From contig NW_006921539.1 in assembly GCF_000340215.1 (NCBI RefSeq), positions 2,056,507 to 2,120,506 on the forward strand: a stretch of DNA of 64,000 nucleotides, in the 5' to 3' direction. The notes beneath the pieces are model-generated. The model had not been told where the DNA came from. It worked only from the letters and a program-made list of their open reading frames with translations, and ran no database searches. Positions 1-11,859 of the stretch are shown one piece after another; the stretch's first letter is position 1, and each line of letters opens with the position of its first letter. Position numbers and translations under genes: made by a program. The stretch is from Pseudocercospora fijiensis CIRAD86. Its lineage: Eukaryota; Ascomycota; Dothideomycetes; Mycosphaerellales; Mycosphaerellaceae.

Positions 1-489
1 CGCCCCCCCCGCCTAGCTAAAGGAGATACGAGCTAGTTTCTAGGATCTAGGTATAAATAGAGATTGCAGTCTCTCCCTCCGAGCGGCTTTCGTCTAATAC
101 TAAACTTAGCTCCTAGGGGTATATAGGCGACCCCTAGGAGGCCAAATTCTAATACTACCCCGGGGGTAATATTAGAAGAAAACAGCCTAGCATACTATTC
201 TCTCGCATAGCAACATCGAAACAAACTAAACCTATAATATATACTAAAAACACTTTCCTATAGCATTTCATTTTAACTACTTTACGACAATCGAATAAGC
301 TCTAGCTCTAGCGAAAACGAGCATTACGAATTAGCGGAATCTTCGGAATCTAATAACCTACCGGACCCTATTAACGAAGAAATCAGGCGACGACTAGTTG
401 TTATAAGCGCCGTCGAACTAGGGGCTGTCGAGCCTTCTATATCCGAGGCCCTCTACAATGTCGTTATAAAGATAATTTAAGGGCAAACT

Positions 490-1510
490 AACCTTCTCCG
501 TTAGAACAGGCGTCGCCTACTAGAGCTAGGAAGTAGTAGGAACCCTTTGTTCGAAGGGTAGAACGCTACGGCGTACGTAGAACGCTTTAAGGACAACTTA
601 GCCGAGTATAGACTCGAAGAGGAGTCGGACTAGTATAAGGTCCGGTCCCTTATAAGGACTACTATTACTAAGCTTTACCGAACCCTTAGAACCCTAGTTA
701 GCTACCTAGAAAAGGACGACAAGTCTAATACCGACTAGGAGGTCTTTAAGCAGGCCTTTATAAGGGAGTATCGGGATCGCGATAGCCGTCGTATTAAAGG
801 CAGTCGTACGTAGCTTAAGAACCTCTATATAGAGAGGCGTACCGAAGATAACGACCTAAAGGAGTACGTCCGCGAGTTTATTAAGTTAGCGGACGGTATC
901 GACTAGTAGGACCTCGAGAATTCTTAGAGAACGAGGCTACTTCTTAAAGGGTTGCCGTAGTCTACGGCTAAGCGTGTCTTCCGTCGCTATAAGCTTAGCG
1001 AAGCCAATCCTAAGACCTTTAGGAAGTACAAAGAGGTCCTAGAGGCTATTAAGGACGACATTAACAGCTCCGCCGATATAAAGAAGTTTATTTATAGCGA
1101 GGACCGGAATAACCTAGCCTAGGTAAGGAACGATGCCTCGGGAACTAGAGGGCCTAAGTTTCTTCCTAAATCGCAAAGTAGTCCTAGTACCGTAACTCCT
1201 ACCGTTACTAAGCATTCTTAGGACGTTGCGGACTTAGCTAAATCCCTAGCCTAGCTTAACCTTAATGCGAAAGCACTATAGCGAGTTAGGGAGGTTATTA
1301 ATACTAGTATACTAAAGGATGTACTACCGGTCTACTAGATTTCCGATCCTAACTACCCTAAGGCCCCTTTAGTTAACGTCTACGCTATGCGAAAGATCTA
1401 TTCTAACTTAGATAGCAAGTGCTAGATGTGCGGCGGTTTCAAACATGTTCAATTAGACTACTCTATCTAGAAAGAGCTTCTTAAGAGGAAGCTCGTTATA
1501 TAAGTAAATA
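490..1510 (+). pseudogene. Gag remnant of Gypsy element 1
   Basis: The frame running through 549 reads as a Gag-like protein rich in charged residues, with stops only at positions that fit RIP-altered Gln or Trp codons. Near 1,417-1,461 it shows a CCHC zinc knuckle: Lys-Cys, a stop where Trp is likely, Met-Cys-Gly-Gly, then His, and a Tyr codon (TAC) at the place of the last Cys (TGC to TAC). This is the nucleic-acid-binding knuckle of retroviral-type Gag. The start and the 5' part were not resolved. Confidence 0.6.
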
Positions 1511-3404
1511 GTCGGTTCTACTATACCGATACCGGCGACAAGATTAACTTCGAGTAGGATCGTAGAGCTCCGAAGCTGCCTCAACTTAGGAGTCTTCTAG
1601 AGAAGAAGTATAGTAGCAAGATCGAGTTTAAGGATACTAGGAATAGTACCCTCGCCGCTATTACTAAACGAGAAACTTAGAAGGTTAGGGCAAAACAGGT
1701 TAAGGAGCGGAGCAGTAATAGTACTACTAAGCCTATTAAAGTCAACTTTGTGTCTTAGGATCCGGACGCAGTTACTAATGTTTACGCGGTTACTAAGAAC
1801 AGTGTAGATGTCTACGCTACTATATAGTCTTAGACCTAGTCCTAAAGTAAGGGTAAGAACCCTTAGAACCCTACTCGCCCTAGTACGGCAGCCCCTACTA
1901 GGGTACTAAAGAACAAGGCGGCCGATAAGGCTAAGCAATAGCGCGAGTTAACCGCAAAAACTAAGACTCTCTAGACAGCTATAGACCGTGCTGCCCGATC
2001 TAGCACTATACCTAGCACCGTACCTAGTACCCTACCTATAGAAAGCCTAGTCGTCCTAGAGACTCTAGAGGTCGATATAGAGGATGTTGCTACCGACATT
2101 AGTAGCACCCTAGGTCTAGCTAACCCGCCGGCCTATAAACGAAAGTTAGCCGACCTAAAGAGCTTTCGCTTTAATAGGTATATAAAGAAGTATAGTGCCG
2201 GGCCTACTAACTCTTATAACACAAAGGCAAATGCTCTCTTCTAGGCTTTATAGTTCCTAGACCTCAAGTCTAACGTATCTATAGGAGAGCTTCTAGTATA
2301 CGGTTTGCCTACTAACCTGTTCTAGAGCCGGATTCCTAACGATGCTACCTTTATAAAAGACCTTGTAGCCCTCCGACGCAAATAGGGGCGAGAGGACTAT
2401 ATCGACGTCTCTTCCCTATAGTTCCTTCCTAAATTTTTAGGGGCCTAGGAGTTAGTAGAAGGCGAATTAGTGACCTACGAGAGCTAGGAGACTATCGATA
2501 ATGCTAACGAAGAGGGGATTAAGGAGATAGGCCAAGGGGATAATAATAATGCCGACCCTGCTTCGGTTTTAGTTTCTATTAAGGCTGTCCGATTTACTAG
2601 CTAACAAATCGGTCGAGTAGGACCTCCTCGACCTAAGGAACTTTACTCTATCCCTAATAATATAGACCTTTCCGCAGTTACCCGTTCCTTTACTATTATT
2701 CCCGCTATCTATATCTAAGTTACTATCGGAAGCTATAGTTAGCAGTTGCTAGCAATGCTTAATAATAGTTTAGAGTTACTTATTATAAGTGAGCGCTAGG
2801 CTAAACAGCTCCGACTGCTAATAAATAGAGATATTTCCCTTAGTATATAGGGAGTAAATAGGGAGGTTGCGCTAGTAGGTGCCTACTATAATATTATAGT
2901 AGACGCTTTCGGCATATGCTTTTCCTTTACCTTCTAGATTGCCGCTAACCCGAATACGCTAATTATTCTAGGTCGACTATAGTCTCGCATAACCCGGGAT
3001 ATCTAGCGCAACTGCGACGATAGCTCCTAGGAAGGAACTATCGCTAACTAGAAGGGCAACCGAGTCGTATTTACTAGTTATATCGGAAACACTAGCTGCA
3101 AGTCCTACGAGGATATCCTTACTGCTTCTAAGCGCTCTTTAGGAAACGCTATAGCGCGGTTATAAGACCGGCAATCTACGCTATAAGTTAATATAGCTTA
3201 AATAGGTTATATCTAGAGGTACGCCGCTCCGTACGATAAGGCTAGTTTCTAGGCTCTATACTAAGGAGACGAATGCTCGAAGCGACAGCGAGTATAACAG
3301 TGCAACGACTACCTAGTATACGAATCTCGGTAATAATACTATCGTAGGTATCGCCGCCGGAAGCGGATCTACCCGAATCCGAACTAACTAATTAGAACGC
3401 CGAG

Positions 3405-3431
3405 CTAATGCTACCCCGGGGGTGTTATTAG
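3405..3431. repeat. Recurring CCCCGGGGG palindrome (one of seven copies)
   Basis: Core TGCTACCCCGGGGGTGTTA with TAAT/ATTA outer arms. Copies lie at 151-175, 3,405-3,431, 7,414-7,442, 7,844-7,870, 11,088-11,111, 23,126-23,150 and 33,095-33,120. Each copy sits before or after a coding block of a retroelement or of the 912-codon element. In D and A it comes just after the Pol stop (14 bp after it in D), more than 1 kb before the 3' LTR of D, so there it is not an LTR end. Confidence 0.85.
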
Positions 3432-3439
3432 GAATCTAA

Positions 3440-6400
3440 CGTTTTCGCCGGAATTATAAATTAGGATTACTAGCTGTATACCTACTAACTTAAGGAGACT
3501 TCTAATAAAGTTTACGCGCTGTTCTATTACGCTGATCTCCGGGCCTAACGTTAAAGAGAGAGAGCTCGGGTATTACGAGCGGTTGGTGTATATACCCTAT
3601 ATAAGAGGGTAGCTAACAAGATTAAGCCCGTAAAAGGTAGCGTACATATAACCGATAGGTCTAATCCTAGCGGAAATCCTAACTAGCGACAAAAGTGCCT
3701 TAACCGCGAAGCGATGTTAATACCTAGGGATAGTCTATACGACTAGAGGTACATTACTAAAAAGTTCTCCGCTATTCCTAGGGGATCGAGGCTAACGCCG
3801 GAGAGACTAGCGAACATTAAACCTAGCATCGAGCTTTCGGATCTCGAACTAGATTTGCTATACGAGCTTCTATACAACCGCGAAGCCGTATTAGCATATA
3901 ACTTTACGTATCTAGGCAGGATTAACCCGGAGGTTGCCCCTCTATAGAGGATCCGAACGATCGAGCATAAGCCTTAGGCTTACCTAGGGTTTAAGCTAAA
4001 CCTAAGCCTAAGAGGTGTAGTTAAGGATATAATACGGCAGCGTGTGAAGGCTAGTACCTTAGAGCCTTCCTATGCCTCGTATCGCAACCTATACTTCCTA
4101 GTTTAGAAGAAGACAGCTCCTAGGGAACCAAAGAAGTACCGTCTAATTAACGCTATATAAAAGTTTAACGCAGTTACGATTAGAGATACTAACCTCCCTC
4201 CGGAGACTAATAGGTTCTCGGAAGCTTTTGCTAACTGTATTATAGCCTTACTAGTTGATGTTTTCTCGGGCTACGACTAGATCCCTCTCTATCCTAATAG
4301 CCGCGACCTTACTAGTTTCGAGACACCTCTTAGGCTATATAGACAAACTACCCTTCTATAAGGGGCAACCAACTCCGTAGCCTAGTTCGTTCGTATTATA
4401 AACTAAGTCCTCGCGGCCTATATCTCCTATATAGCGATGCCTTTCCTTAACGACATTAGCATTAAGGGCCCTAAAACTAGGTACGACAATAAAGAAGTAG
4501 AGCCTAGCATCCGCAGGTTCTTTCTCGAATACATTTAGAACCTCGATAGTGTCCTCTACGACCTAGAGCGAGCTAACCTAACGGTATATAGGGAGAAGCT
4601 TTAGCTCCTATGCAAACGAATAAATATTGTCGGGTTTGTAACTAATAAGAACGGCCGCTATCCTAATAATGCACGGGTCCTAAAGATTGTATCCTAGCCC
4701 GACCCTACCTACTAGAAAGATGTCCGGATCTAGCTTAGAGTAGTCTCCTACTTCCGTATCTAGGTCGAAAACTTTACGTTAGTATACAAGCCTCTATACG
4801 CCTTGCTTAAGAAGAATATAGAGTTTAAATAGACCTCCGTTTACTAAGCCGCTAAGGATAAGGTTACTAAGGCACTTGTTAGCGCGCCTACGCTTACCTC
4901 TATTAACTACTCGGAAGGCGCAGGTCTGCTAATTGTTGCTATCGACTCGAGCGGGGAAGGCTACGGCGAGATACTAATATAGTGTAATCGTAAGAAGCCC
5001 TCCTTACGTTACCCTATCCGGTACGAGTCCGGTCTATAGAAACCTATCGAGGCCCGATACGATACTAGTAAGCGAGAGTGCCTTAGTGTCTATAAGGCTC
5101 TTAAGAAGTTCCGACCTTAGCTTTTTAGAGTGTTCTTTCGCCTAGAAGTCGACGCTTAGACGCTAGTCTATTAACTTAACCGTATAGCCTCCGACCTGCC
5201 TAACTCTGCGATAGCTCGGTAGGTTGCCTAGATCTATTTGTTTAATTTCGACGTCTTCTATATTCCTAGTAAGAAGCACACTAGACCGGATAGCCTTTCT
5301 AGAAGGCCTGCTATAGAAGAGGACATCGCCGAGATAATAGAAGAAGAGGATGTCGACGCGGTTATTAACCGTACCTTCTTTACTGCCTTCTATATTAATG
5401 CTATGCCGGTAATTACTAGGCCTACTGCCGACGACTAACCTAGTAACTAGCCTAACGAAGACCCTGCTACTAACGACGAGGGCTAGGACGATACTAAGGC
5501 GGGCGAACTAGGTAGGGATAATATCCTTAATAGGGTCTACTCCGACGACTCCTATAATATCGCCTACTTCCTTATCTATACGAAGAGAGCTCCCGGTCTA
5601 TTAAAGAGTTAATACCGTCGTATTATTCGCTATTCTCGGAGATTCCTTATTAAGGATCGTATCCTTTAGCGATAAGCTATAGTTAATGCACCGCTCTAGC
5701 GTATTATTAACGATCTAGCAGCCCGATAAGAAATCCTTCGTTCCGTTTACGATGAGCTCGGCTACCGGGCGGCGGAGGGCACCTTCGATGTCCTTCGTCG
5801 TCGGTACTAGTAGGACGGCGTATAGGCCGATGTCTCCCGCTACTATAAGAGCTGTCCTAAGTGCAACTTTAGGAACAGCTACCGGCGTCTAGGAGAGCTG
5901 CGTATCCCTACTACCTAGTTAGTTAGGGAGCGGTAGTATAGCGATAGGGTCTATCTTAGCCGCAATAACAGCCTATATATTATTCGAGAGGGTCTTTCTC
6001 GATAGCCGGAGGCCTATTATTTCTATAAAGGTTGCGGTGCTATTAATGCCCGTAATATAGCTACCTTCCTGTTTAAGGATCTGTTTTGCCGCTAGGGAAC
6101 ACCTTACGAGGTTATCTTAGATAACGCTACGAACAATATAGCTAAGGAGGTTTAAGCGCTGCTTGTTTCGTACGGGGCGAAAAACGTTCGTATCTCCCCG
6201 TACTATCCCTAATCGAATGCTATTATTAAGCGCGGCTATCGGTCGTTAATTGATGCCCTGTCTAAGATAACTAATAGTAGCGACAGATTAGTTCCTATTT
6301 CTACCCGCGTCCTAGCCCTTCTCTAGGCGGACCGAACTACTATTATCGATACGACTAGACTTATACCGGCGGAACTTATAATTAGGAGGGACGCCGTTCT

Positions 6401-6830
6401 TCCTATTAAATTATCCTACCGTACGTACGGCGTTTACGATTAGGGGTCTGTTCGTACTAGGGTAGATCTTCTTGCCCTACGGGCTAAGGCTCTTAAGGAT
6501 ATAACTACGACTTCTTAGGAGGGTCTTACTCGATAACGTCGCCTTCGGGAGGAAGCTAAGCAGTATTTTAATAACTGTAATACTATTAATTAGGAACCTC
6601 TAAAGGTTGGCGATATAGTCCTTCTATACCGGTCCGAACTAGAGTATAGTTACTCCTATAAGCTAGCCTTTAAGTGGAAGGGTCCTTATAGAGTAAAGGA
6701 GGTCCTTTACTCGGGTTCCGTATACCTCCTTTAGGAGCTAGATAGTGCTACCCCGAAGCACTCTTACCCTCGGGCTAATCTAAAGAAGATCGTTAAGTTA
6801 CGCGAACCTGCCCGCCCTCCGCCGACCGAG
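3440..6830 (+). pseudogene. Pol remnant (RT, RNase H, integrase) of Gypsy element 1
   Basis: The plus-strand frame shows an RT palm region at about 4,100-4,850 and an RNase H region at about 4,900-5,150. A 66-codon stretch at 5,238-5,438 is still open and has the KKHTRPDSLSRRPA-type sequence that follows RNase H in Gypsy Pol. The integrase follows: a zinc-binding CPKC near 5,850, an Asp in LDNAT near 6,113, and a PYYP plus Asn-Ala stretch near 6,200. A C-terminal GDIVLLYRS-like segment lies near 6,610. Stops are TAG or TAA. The 66-codon open stretch is only a stop-free piece of this relic; it has no ATG start and is not a separate gene. Confidence 0.7.
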
Positions 6831-7442
6831 GAGGAAGTTAGTGCCTCTACAGACCCTCTACCGTCCTTAGATACCTATCGGGAGGAGGATCCTACCGCTA
6901 TTATAGATCCTGTTCTGCCTAAGAACTATACCTATCCCTAGATTCGCCTTAGTAAGCTATTAGGAATAACTTAAGAACAAAGGGAGGGTTATATAAGGAT
7001 TAACTATATATAGAGCGTTTCCGATATTGATTCCGATTCTAATAAGGAACTAGACTTCTAGCTATCTAACTCTAACTCCGAGGAACCTAACTAGTCTAGC
7101 GATAAAGACCGCCTAGAATTATAGCTAGACGACCCCGAGACTAAATAATTGCTTGCTCTTCCTTACCTCTACCTACCTCTGCTACGTTACTTCCTTACTC
7201 TTATCGATCGTTCTCCGCGCTATTAATATAGTGCCGCCCTATACCTTTAGTCCTTACCTATTATCTGTTCCTACTAATGTTTACGCTCTCGTTTATTGCT
7301 TTTAGTTTATCCTATTGTTGTCTTTTGCTTTTGCCTTTACCTTCGATTAATGTTGCTATAACTTTATTCCTTCGCTCTTGTTTCCTTAGATAGAACTATA
7401 CGAGGCGCGTTTTCCTAATAACACCCCGGGGGTAGTATTAGG

Positions 7443-7843
7443 AAGATAGCCGAACCTAGCCCCTCTACCCTTCTAGGACTACTTCCCTCTAGATTCCTAG
7501 ACTCTAGCAACCTTCCTTAAGTAACAACGACAATAAGATACTCTACTAGAGGATATTCCTGCCCTAATTAGCACTAGCCACGCAGGATACTAAGAAAGGG
7601 AGGATCCCTCTCCCTTCCTAGCTCTTAGATAGACGCAGCAACCTAGGCCTATAGCCTCTAAGAATAGGGACCTTAGGCCGCTAAGCTTAGTGTCTAGAAG
7701 AAAGAAGAACGCACGAGCTACGTTTATATACCTGCTACTATAAAAGGTAATGCTACATCTATAACGATAGTGCTATAGGCTAATATAAGCTACGCTAGGC
7801 CTAGGCGATTTGCTCTTAGTTGCCGAGCATCTCTAGAGAAAAG
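7443..7843. other. RIP-mutated spacer without recognisable gene
   Basis: This is CpA/TpG-poor sequence between two copies of the CCCCGGGGG palindrome. I see no coding frame. It may belong to the 3' end of element 1. Confidence 0.4.
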
Positions 7844-10800
7844 CTAATGCTACCCCGGGGGTGTTATTAGTCCCGCTAGCCTTACTACTATAGATTACTA
7901 CTAGGTACTCGAACTAACTAGTTACATTTCGAGTACGCGGGAATCTACGAAAGCTAGAGGTTAATAAAAGCGCGTAGTCGCTACTAGCAATTAGCTAGAT
8001 CGATTGTTAAACTTTAGCCGCCCTACTAATAAAGGAGTCTCGTATATAGCTTCACTTTTTAGGGTCTATATATAATCGTTATCCGTTTGCTTTACCGGAA
8101 CATACGGACTACGCTACCTTCGTATCCTATTTAAGGCGAGCTTTCTAAGCTCTTTCTTCTACTCGAATACTAACTAACTTACTACCGCCTACCCCCTCCC
8201 CCTTCTTCTATCTAAACCCTTTAATTATTATTAACAAGCTACGAACGTTTTTGTAAAACTCGTTACTAACTCCTTTCCGCTCCGGTCGACTAAGATGTCT
8301 TCCGGCGCCCTAAATCCGCTAGGCGCTAGTAGTAGTAGCAACCTACTAGCCCTAAACCTAGGCGCACTAGTCCCGATCGAAGCCCTATCCGATAGCGCTT
8401 TAGCTGCTACAACTAGCCTCGAGTACTGCTTCTAGATCGTTACCGCCCTTAAAGACCCTTAAGAGAAGATCTAGAACGCTCGCACCCTACTACGCGTTAT
8501 TAATAGGAATATTAAGAAGGCTGCTATCTTAGTTATATACGGTATAAATAACTTGCGTTAGTCTATCGGTAAGCGTATCTTTAAGCGCGAGGTTCTTAAC
8601 GATATAGATATCGAACAAGCCTTTCCTATCGTCTATAGCCTCGAGACGGCCGGCACCTAGATTCGCTTACGCTTTAAGACCCTCGACTAGGCCTTCGAAC
8701 ATTAGGGAGGACTAAGCAGTCTTCCTAAGAGCCTTATTAATTTCGCCTACGGTAGATAAGAGCGTACTAAGCAGGTCTCTTCGTTCGTTAATAAGTACAA
8801 GGTCCGTCGTTAAGGCGCCGAGCACCTTTCCCGCACTATAATCTATCGTATATCTACCGCTAGTAAGAAGGTAGGCAAGCAGTTACTTAACTTGTCCTTT
8901 GCGCTTAACGACTTTACGATATCCTACTAGAAGAAGCACTACGATACGATTGTCTAGGTCGATCTTAACGTATAGACAATTAAGGATCTACTAAAAGAGA
9001 AGGGCTATCGCATTAATAGTGCAGGTTTTATTATCGAAGGTTAAGAGGCTCCTATCGTTAATGTCCTTAAACGTAAGGCTCTTCGCCTAGAAATAGAGGC
9101 CGATACGGCTGCTAGTCTCGCGCTCGCTACGGAGATATAGGCTTAAGACCGTCGCTCGACCCGTAACCGTAAGGTCCCTTAGGAAGTTAAGGACGAGCGC
9201 GCTAAGGCCGAAGCAGCGCGTAAGAAGGTATTGCATACTCGCTAGGCCCTCCGCAAGGCTACTAAGAAGTACAGCGCCCCTTCTAGTACTAACTATAGTA
9301 CTAACTATAGTAACTCGGATATTAATATACTAGATGCACTACTAGAAGATGTCTCCTCCGAAGGCTCCTTTAGCGAGCGTAGAGATAGAGGGCTCTCGCC
9401 GATCCTATTAACTAAGAATATCTATAGTTCTTGCAAGGGCGACTCTATTGCGTACCTTATTACTAAGATCGATATAGTTCCTAAAGCCGTAATAGGCGAA
9501 GCTCCTACCGCCCTCTCTATCTATTAATAGCTCGACGACCTTAGTAAGCTAGGAGAAGAGCCGTTCTCTATATATGCTAACTATGTTAAGAAGGCCGCTA
9601 AGGTCTGTAGTCTCTATACTAGTGCTAAGGCGAGTGTCCTCGTCGGTCGCCTATTAAAGATTGGTCGTAAGGTTCCTAATTAAGACGCCTTCGCTGCCCT
9701 TAAAGCTAATTAGGCCTATACTAACTAGTTTCCTAGACGCCCTATTGCCGCCCCGATATCTCTAGGACTCTACGCGTTTAACCCTACTAGTACTATCACT
9801 CGCGCCCTTACGCTAACGGATCGCTAGAGCAAGTTCGTTACCGGTATCCTTAGCTAAGGCACTTCCTTCGACCGCTTTCGCTAGACTAGCAATGCTATCT
9901 TCCCTCAAGTCTTTAGTTAGTTATAAGAGCCTCGTAGAGTATATCTTCCTTTCCTTATCGACCTAATATAGGAGGAGTTTGAAATATACCTTTAGTATAT
10001 ACGTACGATGCCTAAGTCTAAGTAGGAAGGCCGCAATGCCCTTTAAACTTATAGTATAAGCAACCAAATCGTCCGCTAGTACCCTGCCCTATAGCTCTTA
10101 GCTGTCGCCCTTCGACCTAATTACGTATACGAGCTTATCTCCGTCCCTAAGCCTACTAAGTTCTTTAAGGTTAGCGGTACTTACGAAAACTGTCCTTCTA
10201 AGGAGTCTGCTCGTCTCGGACAAGATATAGTTAAGCTCGCAGCTAGCGAGGGTGCTAGTTACCTACGTATCAAGGTCTGCCTTATATCTAAGGATAAGAC
10301 TAGCTGCTCTACTGTTGTCGAAGGCATATATTAGCCCGAGGTCTTTGCGAACTAGGTTAAGAAGCTTAAGGCTCGTAGCCTAGTCCTACTAACTAAGATC
10401 GGTAAGCTTACTAATAAGCACCTTACCGACGACGACCTCGACTATATGTTCGATAGTTAGCCTAATAGTAAGGGGCGTAAAGCGGAGTAGATCCTTAACC
10501 CTCTAAAAGAGTGCGAGGTCTCTATTTAGATACTATACCTACTATATAGTAATCTAAAGACTAAGAGCAACCGTATATTAATTGACCTAGGCTACTCTCG
10601 CGTTATTAACGGCACTAAGGTTAAGGGCTACGAGAACTTAATAGTCTCTTAGGTTACTAAAGCGTACCGCAATCTAACCGCCCTCCTAGCCTCTAACTCC
10701 TTCGTACTATTCGCTTTCCCTATAGCTATCTTAGTCGAAGGCCTCGGCTACATCTCCGACGCTCTAGTTAGTAGGATTCCTTAGTTAAGTTACGTTGTTT

Positions 10801-11111
10801 AGAACGAAGTTAAATAGATCCTCTAGCTTAATAACGAGGGACTAAAGGAATATCTATACGATTAGGAGAAAGCTACGATGGAAAAGGCTATTAACCTCCT
10901 CGTTAATTAAGCTTTCTACGAGGGACAGTACTTCGGTACTAATAGCTTTAACGCGTACGGAGGAGATTTCGAGAGCCGACTAGCAGATGAGGTTATTGCT
11001 AGTAAGGATTACGGCGCGTTAAAGCAATAGTAAGTCTATATAGTATTGCTTAGGAAGTTGTTTTTATATAATTATAGTATCTAGGATTAATGCTACCCCG
11101 GGGGTGTTATT
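7844..11111 (+). mobile_element. 3.3-kb RIP-mutated element of unknown class, bounded by palindromes
   Basis: Near-identical copies of a roughly 25-bp palindrome (core TGCTACCCCGGGGGTGTTA) sit at 7,844-7,870 and 11,088-11,111. Between them is one long plus-strand frame, 8,295-11,033. No RT, integrase, DDE transposase, Rep or helicase motif was recognised. The heavy RIP pattern implies the element was once repeated in the genome. It could be a non-autonomous LTR element that carries only a Gag-like protein, or another kind of element. The class is left open. Confidence 0.5.
8295..11033 (+). pseudogene. 912-codon reading frame of unknown family, interrupted by RIP stops
   Basis: An ATG at 8,295 opens a frame that stays in register to the TAG/TAA pair at 11,028-11,033 (2,739 bp). 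It is broken only by in-frame TAG and TAA codons, with no sign of a frameshift, so decay was by point mutation alone. The conceptual product starts Met-Ser-Ser-Gly with an Ala/Ser/Leu-rich N-terminus. It has a Lys/Arg/Glu/Ala-rich, coiled-coil-like stretch near codons 280-340 and a mixed hydrophobic C-terminal half. I do not recognise the family. A capsid or Gag-like role would fit the lack of enzyme motifs but is a guess. Confidence 0.5.
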
Positions 11112-11859
11112 GCGGAGTTCTAAGAATAGCCTTAGCTAAGAACGCTAAGGATGTATATATGTTTGTTTTGAGCGCGCAATGTGAAGCGTGTCTAGTTAGA
11201 TACGAAGAAAGGGAGGGATATTAGCTAGTAACCGGCCCTACACCTATAGGCTAGTTTTGAGCCTATATAAGAGGCCTCCTTCTGCATTGTAGATAGAGCA
11301 TTAACCTCGTATAGCACATTGTTTATGTTACACTTCTACAATGCCTATATTGCAGGGCTCTAGTTATTAGCCTAAGCGACAGTCTCGTCATCCTATCTTA
11401 CTAAACATAGCTGCCCGTATTGCTATAGGTTATGTTACCCTCGGTAGCCTATACTATTGCTACAAGTAGTAGTAGTAGTATTGGTTTCCGTCTATTAATA
11501 GCAACGTATAGAATACCCTCTACTAATCGCCGTAGTAGAAAGTAGAACTAAACCGTGCCTTTTTTAGAACAGGGCAGAGCGTTTACTATTAACTAGGCTA
11601 CGTACGGATAGTACATATACCGAGCCGGCAACCGAGCATATCCGTACGAGCGACCGAGCTTTTCCGCGTATACGCTAAGTAGGCTTTACGCTAGCGTAGC
11701 AGCACCGCAGTGCACGTAATAACATTATATAATTGTTACATAGGCTTGCTAAGGCAGGACAGGAGACTTTACTTAATTAGGTTCTTATACTAGGTATATA
11801 GAGCTTGTATATTACGCTACTATTAATCGCGCTTAGCACCTATAGCCTTAAGGTCTAGA
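11112..11859. other. Less mutated stretch with an LTR-like segment
   Basis: CpA and TpG are more frequent here (about 11,112-11,420) than on either side. A purine run GAAAGGGAGGGA at about 11,208-11,219 is followed by TATTAG, a TATATAAG box near 11,271 and TGTTACA near 11,333. This resembles polypurine tract, LTR start, promoter and LTR end (RIP turns the TG start into TA). No second copy or target duplication was found. From about 11,420 to 11,859 nothing is recognisable. Confidence 0.3.

Larger units (their letters stand above)
151..7442 (+). mobile_element. RIP-degraded Ty3/Gypsy retrotransposon (element 1)
   Basis: Frames on the plus strand give a Gag-like region (about 490-1,510), a protease-like stretch and a long Pol region (about 3,440-6,830) in the Ty3/Gypsy order RT, RNase H, integrase. 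The frames are crossed by many TAG and TAA codons, as expected when RIP turns CAG, CAA and TGG into stops. A near-palindromic CCCCGGGGG motif lies just before Gag (151-175), between the Gag/protease part and Pol (3,405-3,431) and after Pol (7,414-7,442). I could not find a pair of matching LTRs, so the limits given are those of the motif copies and not proven ends. The element can no longer make protein. Confidence 0.7.

Noticed and set aside
3405..3431. The CCCCGGGGG palindrome as LTR start after a polypurine tract
   Set aside because: The sequences following the copies do not match each other, and in D the true LTR lies 1.16 kb downstream of the motif.
5238..5438. 66-codon open frame as a small gene
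   Set aside because: It is a stop-free stretch of the Gypsy Pol relic between RNase H and integrase and starts with TTG.
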